21,171 nucleotides of DNA from CAUZSN01 sp963582345 (lineage in GTDB: Bacteria; Planctomycetota; Planctomycetia; Planctomycetales; Planctomycetaceae): NCBI GenBank assembly GCA_963582345.1, contig CAUZSN010000041.1, forward strand, positions 1 through 21,171, in the 5' to 3' direction. The translations under genes were made by a program, and so were the position numbers. The stretch's first letter is position 1. Each line of letters starts with the position of its first letter. The notes under the pieces were generated by a model. It did not search any database, was not told where the DNA came from, and was given only the letters and a program-made list of their open reading frames with translations. Of this stretch, positions 16,239 to 21,171 are shown one piece after another.

Positions 16239-16565
16239 ATGTCCCTTTCTGAAATCAAGGACCATGGACAGATTGAGTCAGTTAGATCACGTTTGGGAAA
16301 ATCGCTAGTTCAAATTCATGTCTGTTTGGAACAGACCCGTCAGAAGGAACAAAATGTAGACAACCTTTTCTTGGCTTGGCAAGAAAAATGGTCTAGCCGC
16401 CGTGACCAAATTGCCCAGCGATTGGCGTTGATCGAATCACAACTGGATGAGCTGGCTCTGAAAGAGGACCGAACCCCTCGATTTTCGGTTATCGGTATGC
16501 CACATGACGCACACGAGCAGTCAGTAGTACATGACTCGCAAAAAATGACATCTCTGAGCCCCTGA
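16239..16565 (+). CDS. Small coiled-coil protein of unknown function
   Basis: A 108-residue frame from the ATG at 16239; a TTG at 16209 is an alternative start. It is rich in Gln, Glu, Arg and Lys with heptad-like spacing of Leu/Ile over residues 10-80 (VRSRLGKSLVQIHVCLEQTR and LALIESQLDELALKED), which predicts a long helix or coiled coil. It has no signal peptide or membrane segment. It ends 16 bp before the AI-2E-family gene, a spacing typical of an operon. I do not recognise a family. Evidence that it is a real gene is its composition and position only, so it could also be chance. Confidence 0.55.
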   Translation: MSLSEIKDHGQIESVRSRLGKSLVQIHVCLEQTRQKEQNVDNLFLAWQEKWSSRRDQIAQRLALIESQLDELALKEDRTPRFSVIGMPHDAHEQSVVHDSQKMTSLSP

Positions 16566-16581
16566 TTAAGGCCGCTCATCC

Positions 16582-17907
16582 ATGGCGCGACTGATTTCGC
16601 TGACGATTCTGTCGTCCTTAATCGTTTTTCTCGGAATCACGTTCTTCCGGGTGATTGCGCCATTCCTGCTACCGTTATTTCTTGCGGGCGTGGTCACGGT
16701 CCTGTGCCAACCAATTCACCGGTATTTCCTGTGCCGCACCAACAATCGCGCGCGGGTGTCTGCTGGATTGACGACGGCTACGGTGCTGGCCATGTTTCTG
16801 GTCCCATTGCTGTTTGGCATCTTTATTGGTTCAGTGCAACTTTACTTACTGACGCAGGAAACGATCGAAAGCGGTCGCTTATCTCAAGCCGTCACCAAGA
16901 TGCAACAACAACTCGAAACGCAAGAACTATTGCACAACGTCGAAGTGTTCCTGCTGCATTTTGAGGGTTTTCTTCCGAAAGATTTCGATCAAAAACAAGC
17001 TGTCAATCAGTTCGCCCAATTGTTGGAGAATGTTCGCGAGCAACTGAAAACCGTGGCAGAACGCAGTTTGGGTACGACGGCACGACAAAGTCTGGGCATC
17101 GCGGGAAAGACGCTGGATAAAACGTTCGGAATATTGGGTGCGGCTGTTTCCCACCTTGTTGCCCTGTTGATGTTCACGATTGCACTGTATTACTTTCTGG
17201 CTGATGGCCCGGCACTCTTGTCTGCGGCAGAGGAACTGATTCCCGTCCACAGCGGCTATCAGCGCGAATTACTCCAGCAATTCGACAAAGTCGTCCGAGC
17301 AGTTGTGCTAGCGACGTTCTTAGCGGCTATTGGACAAGGACTCGCAACGTCAATGGCTCTGTATTCCGTCGGCTGGCACGTAGAATCTGATTTTTTGCGC
17401 AATTTTTTCTTCTTCTTCGTCATCAGTACATTCGCGTCATTAATTCCGTTATCTGGGACATGGTTGGTCTGGGCTCCGTGTGCGTTCTGGCTAGTTTATC
17501 AGGGTCATTGGGGCTCAGCCTTTGTCCTGACGCTGTTCGGCGCGGTGGTCATCGGCATGATGGACAACATAATTCGCACTTACATCTTGCAAAGCGACGC
17601 CAAGCTTCACCCACTGCTGGCATTCGTCAGCGTATTGGGAGGTTTACAGGTTATGGGACTTTGGGGAGTCTTTATTGGTCCGATCGTCGCCTGTTGCCTG
17701 CATGCGTTAATTCAGATATTCAATACTGAACTGAAAGAATTCTCGAAAGACCGCTTAGCTCGGCCGGCGGCATTCGGCAGTCCACAGGAAAAACAGGCCG
17801 ACATCCATTCCGATGTTGAAGTCAAGTCAGTTGACACAATACCGCCCGACGGTGCGTCGCGACAAACGACAGACGCTTCATCAGCCAACCAGGACAAACC
17901 ACGTTGA
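16582..17907 (+). CDS. AI-2E/PerM-family integral membrane transporter
   Basis: A 441-residue polytopic membrane protein. Two N-terminal helices are followed by a third at about 58-85. A soluble, Gln/Glu-rich amphipathic segment (about 90-180) then separates them from four or five C-terminal helices (185-380). The order of hydrophobic segments and the ALYYFLADGPALL motif fit the AI-2E transporter (TqsA/PerM, UPF0118) family. ATFLAAIGQGLATSM, IPLSGTWLVWAPCAFWL and LGGLQVMGLWGVFIGPIVAC are characteristic blocks. The last 55 residues are a polar disordered tail. Members export autoinducer-2 or act as Na+/H+ antiporters or permeases, and the substrate cannot be told here. AAGG at 16568-16571 is a weak ribosome binding site. 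Confidence 0.9.
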   Translation: MARLISLTILSSLIVFLGITFFRVIAPFLLPLFLAGVVTVLCQPIHRYFLCRTNNRARVSAGLTTATVLAMFLVPLLFGIFIGSVQLYLLTQETIESGRLSQAVTKMQQQLETQELLHNVEVFLLHFEGFLPKDFDQKQAVNQFAQLLENVREQLKTVAERSLGTTARQSLGIAGKTLDKTFGILGAAVSHLVALLMFTIALYYFLADGPALLSAAEELIPVHSGYQRELLQQFDKVVRAVVLATFLAAIGQGLATSMALYSVGWHVESDFLRNFFFFFVISTFASLIPLSGTWLVWAPCAFWLVYQGHWGSAFVLTLFGAVVIGMMDNIIRTYILQSDAKLHPLLAFVSVLGGLQVMGLWGVFIGPIVACCLHALIQIFNTELKEFSKDRLARPAAFGSPQEKQADIHSDVEVKSVDTIPPDGASRQTTDASSANQDKPR

Positions 17908-17977
17908 TTCAAAAGGCAAAGATAACGTAGGCATCTAAGACGCAAAAACCCACATCCTGAAATTGATTGATCTGGCA

Positions 17978-18235
17978 TTAATGAATTGTCCTGTTTTCCT
18001 TCATGTCGGAAAGTGCATCGACAATGAGCCGGCTTACGATTTCGTCCACCCAGCCCCGTGCGACGACATAGCGAATGTCGGTCCGTTCTTCATGTGAGGA
18101 ACCGATTCGTTAATTTAAATCCTCCAGCTCCTCGACATCGAAGGTTTGATCAGCTCACTTCAGCACGGCGACGTTGATATCAAACAAGGTCCCCGCTACT
18201 TGGTGTAATCCCATCACCGCGTAACGATCCGTCAA
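17978..18235 (-). pseudogene. Decayed C-terminus of a biotin-dependent acyl-CoA carboxylase carboxyltransferase
   Basis: In one minus-strand frame the sequence reads LTDRYAVMGLHQVAGTLFDI, then NVAVLK and TGA, then ADQTFDVEELEDLN and TAA, then RIGSSHEERTDIRYVVARGW and VDEIV, ending SRLIVDALSDMKENR. This lines up with the C-terminal end of the beta (carboxyltransferase) subunit of acetyl/propionyl/methylcrotonyl-CoA carboxylases: AVMG, then 'TLLEI-VAALK', then 'E-TDIRYAAARGWVDAII-P--TR--L--AL'. The frame holds two in-frame stop codons and a short deletion at the usual 'DPxxTR', so it cannot be functional. The upstream part of the gene is absent. The call rests on remembered family motifs. Confidence 0.65.
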
Positions 18236-18278
18236 TCAGGAAAAGAGCAGTCATCGGCGCATGAAGCGGGAAGTTAAA

Positions 18279-19613
18279 TCACAAACCCATCTTCAACACG
18301 ATTGCCTTTAGCTCCGATGCAATCAATTGATGCCCCTCAGCGTTAGGATGACATTGGTCTAAAAACAGGTTGTTTCCCGGAATGCCATCCAGAGAGTTGG
18401 CCATGAACAGTGCCTCGACATCCAACAAACGGATATCCCGCTCGGCAGCGATTCGCCGAACACATTCATTGAATGATGTCAATGTGCGATGCGGGAACCC
18501 GTCAGTGTTTCTTGCCCGAATATAGCTTTGTTTGGCCTCTACCTTTCGGCCCAACGCGTCTAAACACTTGGCGGACACGTAATGGAAAGCGGCGGCTCGC
18601 GGAGAACGACTTAACACTTTTGTTTTGGCAATCGCCAATGCGTCCTCGTAACGCTGATCGTCGAATAGTTCCGATACCTCGTCCAGCAGGCGTTCCAACC
18701 CCTTACGAGAAACACCCACTCCCGGCTCCGTGATAAACGGCTCCCAATCGCGGAGATTGGACGCGCTGGTGCAAAGCACTAACGGCGTGTGGTGGGCGCG
18801 GCACAAATCCACGATACGGTTCAAGTTACGTGAGTAATGCTCCAAGGTGCGCTGATACTCGTTGTCATCCCTCACAATGTAGCGTTCATCCACATAATCA
18901 GCGGCCAAGACCATCTCTTTCTCTTTCTGCTGAGCATCAATGACGCCCGCGTACCGGCCCGATAACATTCGTTCGCTTGCTTCGTTTAGCAGATGGGCCA
19001 AACGGAGCCCACGCCACAGACGCATCACGATACCGCTGTTGATCAAATCCGCGTAGTGACGGGGCTCAAGAAACTCGTTATGGCCGCACATCACGACCAT
19101 CAAATCGGGAGAAAACTCAAGACATTCCTCGACGAGCCCAACCAAACGATAACTGGCATATTGAATTCCGCCGCAGTTGACGACTTCGATTTTTTTTTGC
19201 CAATCTCGTTCCAATTCGTGAGCCAGTACGTAGCAATAGGATTGGTGCTTTGGCGATTTCAGAGAAAAACCGAATGTGGTAGAGCCGCCAAAGAAAAAAA
19301 AACGTTTTACACCCCACGGTTTGGAAATAGAAAACGTCTGATAGTGAAAATACCTCATTCGCGTGCGACGCGTCGAGAGAGTAGACCCATGCTGTTCAAA
19401 CAGCGGTCGATGCAGGACGAAACTCTCGTAGGGATCGTTAGTCGGACTGCGATAATCAAAGACTCGCAGGAGAACCTCCATGGTCGTCACCAGCAGAGCC
19501 ACGGGCACCAAGGAAAACAGTGCCTTTTTTCGCCACGTCAATTTCGTTCGAGGCGGAGTGATTCTTTTGGAGTCCTCGGATGACGATGATGCAGGGCGTT
19601 CACTTTTGGACAA
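18279..19613 (-). CDS. Membrane-anchored SGNH/GDSL-type hydrolase with a TPR-like insert
   Basis: A 444-residue protein with a single N-terminal membrane helix (about 31-48, after a Lys/Arg-rich stretch), probably exposed outside the cytoplasmic membrane. SGNH blocks are visible: block I FFFFGGSTTFGF with nucleophile Ser111 (a Gly-Gly-Ser instead of Gly-Asp-Ser), block II VVNCGGIQYAS, block III GHNEFLE (177-183), and block V DQCHPNAEGH with Asp419 and His422. Residues about 300-365 (SELFDDQRYEDALAIAKTKV and CLDALGRKVEAKQSY) look like a TPR repeat inserted between blocks III and V. Such enzymes are often O-acetyl esterases or acetyltransferase partners of polysaccharides. Start is TTG at 19613; no usable ATG precedes the helix. 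Confidence 0.82.
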   Translation of the reverse strand: MSKSERPASSSSEDSKRITPPRTKLTWRKKALFSLVPVALLVTTMEVLLRVFDYRSPTNDPYESFVLHRPLFEQHGSTLSTRRTRMRYFHYQTFSISKPWGVKRFFFFGGSTTFGFSLKSPKHQSYCYVLAHELERDWQKKIEVVNCGGIQYASYRLVGLVEECLEFSPDLMVVMCGHNEFLEPRHYADLINSGIVMRLWRGLRLAHLLNEASERMLSGRYAGVIDAQQKEKEMVLAADYVDERYIVRDDNEYQRTLEHYSRNLNRIVDLCRAHHTPLVLCTSASNLRDWEPFITEPGVGVSRKGLERLLDEVSELFDDQRYEDALAIAKTKVLSRSPRAAAFHYVSAKCLDALGRKVEAKQSYIRARNTDGFPHRTLTSFNECVRRIAAERDIRLLDVEALFMANSLDGIPGNNLFLDQCHPNAEGHQLIASELKAIVLKMGL

Positions 19614-19830
19614 ATCATGGCTCCAAACACAACTGCACGCCGTATCGCGACAAAAACGATTAACACCGAGCCGCAGCGGCCTGCGAAACTGTCATCCAGC
19701 CATAAATCATTCATCTAGTTCCAGTCGAACCGTTGAAAGTATAGCTAATCCAGCTACGGGCTTTAAGTCTGCGTTTTTTCTGCTGCTCGCACCGGAAATC
19801 AATGAGGATGATTTGCCGGAGTCGCGATGA
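19614..19830. other. Spacer between SGNH hydrolase and secreted protein genes
   Basis: About 217 bp on the 5' side of the SGNH gene. No recognisable coding sequence, hairpin or RNA is seen. Confidence 0.4.
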
Positions 19831-20712
19831 CTAGCGACGCCTGTTGAGTTGACTGACCAAGAGCGCCCGTTGATATTCGCGGATTGGAACACGATACATG
19901 GTCTTGTCGTCGAGCATCATTTCCCAATGGCGGATGTCGCCGCGGTCTTTTCGATCTAAGTTCCAGTGAATCTTGTGTTCGGCCCGCAAATGCAGAGATT
20001 GCTCAAGATCAACCTGCAAATCGACTTGGATGGGAAGTCTTTTTCCCTGCCGCAGAACATCATTCAGTGCCAACCGAGGTGCCGGAGCCAATGCCTGCGG
20101 ATTGAGAACATAATTTAGTCGGGCCGTCCAGTCAGCATAATTCAAGTAAATCCGAACAGCTTCATCGAACAGCTCGTGGTCAACGGACTTCGTTGATTCA
20201 GCCGTGACACATCCAGCAACATAGCGGAAATGCGTGCTGTTCAAAGTTAACTGATCGAGCGCGGGATCGTAGTCAGCGTTGAATATCGGATCCAATTGGA
20301 AGCGAAGCGACTGAATTGACTTCAACGATGTGGTGTCACCTTTCTTCTCTAGCGCGACAATATACGTCTTCATTTGGGATCCGGCACGTTCGATGTACTG
20401 TTCAATTTCATCGAAGGTCAAAGTACTGATCATCCTCGTTGTACCGTTCATAATCGTAAAACGGCGACGAATCGGCTCGAAAATAATGACTTCGCCCACA
20501 GAACCCAAATAGTCGTACGCTTTGCCAGCACGAAACAGCGATAGACTGCGGGCAACGATCGGTGGAGCGGCACGCTTTTGCGTCTTACTGTAAACCTCGG
20601 CACCCACGTCGGACACCCGTGTATAGACCCGAAATTCTTGAGCAACGCCGATGTGGGCAATTAGCACCAACCCAGTGGCCATCATAACAGAAAAACGGAT
20701 TGTCCCCGACAT
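19831..20712 (-). CDS. Secreted protein of unknown function
   Basis: A 293-residue protein from the ATG at 20712; a GTG six codons upstream is an alternative. The first 25 residues form a Sec signal peptide, MSGTIRFSVMMATGLVLIAH then IGVA, with likely cleavage before QEFRVYTRV. The mature protein is mixed alpha/beta with one internal Cys (VAGCVTAES) and ends in a basic run (LLVSQLNRRR). Features such as EPIRRRFTIMNG and LTFDEIEQYI suggest a folded extracytoplasmic domain, but I recognise no family. Long secreted proteins without known domains are common in planctomycetes. It is followed on the same strand by the SGNH hydrolase after 217 bp, so shared transcription is possible but not shown. 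Confidence 0.78.
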   Translation of the reverse strand: MSGTIRFSVMMATGLVLIAHIGVAQEFRVYTRVSDVGAEVYSKTQKRAAPPIVARSLSLFRAGKAYDYLGSVGEVIIFEPIRRRFTIMNGTTRMISTLTFDEIEQYIERAGSQMKTYIVALEKKGDTTSLKSIQSLRFQLDPIFNADYDPALDQLTLNSTHFRYVAGCVTAESTKSVDHELFDEAVRIYLNYADWTARLNYVLNPQALAPAPRLALNDVLRQGKRLPIQVDLQVDLEQSLHLRAEHKIHWNLDRKDRGDIRHWEMMLDDKTMYRVPIREYQRALLVSQLNRRR

Positions 20713-20968
20713 CAGAGGGCTCCGTATCACATCGTACGATCTAATTGATCAGGTCCAGAGTGATGGGGTCTTCACACATCCCCCGAATTACATTACGGCG
20801 AACAGAGTTGAAGGGAAGGGATATCGAAGACTAAGAGGAGAGAGAATTGCAGTCGGGAGAATACTGAGATTGGTTGGCTGATGCAACGGGAAAAGTGAAG
20901 AGTTAACGAAAAAACGGAAAACCTACAAAGCGGAGTTGTTTTTGGTGCACATTCCGCAGCCGAAGATC
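20713..20968. other. Intergenic region, purine-rich on plus strand
   Basis: About 255 bp with long GA-rich runs (20810-20910). It must carry the promoter of the secreted protein gene on the minus strand. No gene, strong hairpin or repeat was identified. Confidence 0.4.
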
Positions 20969-21169
20969 TCATTCGAGTTCAACATTGTGTGAATAGATAT
21001 CTGACAGCAACTTCTTCTTTCGAGTCCGACACACCAAAACTCCAATCAACACCACTAGCAGGACAACTAGCAGACTACGGTTTCTTGGTTTAGAGAACAA
21101 AGATGTAAAGTAATGGTCGAAAGTCACCTGAATTTCCGGAACTTCAGCGACCGGCCGCGCCCACCGTCC
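20969..21169 (-). CDS. C-terminal fragment of a membrane-anchored protein
   Basis: The minus strand is open from the window edge to a TGA at 20969-20971, giving 66 residues. It contains a hydrophobic helix (SLLVVLLVVLIGVLV) followed by the positive stop RTRKKKLL and a short polar tail. This arrangement, with a large domain presumably upstream and a single C-terminal anchor followed by Arg/Lys residues, fits an extracytoplasmic protein held in the membrane. The rest of the gene lies outside the window, so the family cannot be named. Confidence 0.6.
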   Translation of the reverse strand, partial: GRWARPVAEVPEIQVTFDHYFTSLFSKPRNRSLLVVLLVVLIGVLVCRTRKKKLLSDIYSHNVELE

Positions 21170-21171
21170 TG

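Noticed and set aside
1..21171. tRNA, rRNA, CRISPR arrays, insertion sequences, attachment sites
   Set aside because: Looked for by eye; no cloverleaf signature, regular direct repeats, transposase motifs or terminal inverted repeats were found. A tRNAscan-SE and IS search would settle it.

Overview
The window looks like a chromosomal segment of a planctomycete, most likely of the Rhodopirellula/Pirellula type. This is inference from gene content. The signs are intermediate base composition, many starts with weak or no Shine-Dalgarno sequence, frequent TTG/GTG start candidates, a decayed Ser/Thr kinase with the N-terminal layout common in planctomycetes, and a glycosyltransferase opening (ITAGGAGMFCGSCMHDNTW) that I associate with this phylum. 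No tRNA, rRNA, CRISPR array, insertion sequence or prophage gene was seen.

Layout. Bases 2-1222 hold the 3' part of guaA (GMP synthase). Next (1382-3894, +) is a compact three-gene cluster: a NodU/CmcH/TobZ-type carbamoyltransferase, an SxtJ-like membrane protein and a small one-helix DUF5989/SxtK-like protein. This is the same order as sxtI-sxtJ-sxtK of saxitoxin clusters. It meets head-on, with no intergenic base, a two-gene minus-strand operon (5789-3895): a CrtI/retinol-saturase-like FAD oxidoreductase and a FabZ-like hot-dog dehydratase. An approximately 860-bp gap follows and contains a broken Ser/Thr kinase. Bases 6653-8838 carry a stand-alone class I glutamine amidotransferase and a family-4 glycosyltransferase, followed by archaeal-type phosphoglycerate mutase (8989-10197).

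The most unusual gene is at 11945-10329 (-). It is a single protein that joins a ClpC-like double N-domain to a ThiD2-like domain and a complete thiamine-phosphate synthase (ThiE). It is divergent from a complete clpC (12554-15100, +), which ends at a strong intrinsic terminator. Then come a SAM methyltransferase, a small coiled-coil ORF and an AI-2E/PerM-family membrane protein. A second pseudogene follows: the decayed C-terminus of a biotin-dependent carboxyltransferase (17978-18235, -). The right end is all minus strand: an anchored SGNH hydrolase, a secreted protein of unknown function, and the C-terminal end of a membrane-anchored protein cut by the window edge.

How the genes fit together. 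Housekeeping functions (purine synthesis, glycolysis, thiamine synthesis, proteostasis) are mixed with two less understood modules. These are the carbamoyltransferase/SxtJ/DUF5989 set facing the dehydratase/desaturase pair, and the Clp_N-ThiD2-ThiE fusion beside clpC. Two independent pseudogenes show that this segment has lost genes recently enough for the relics to be readable.
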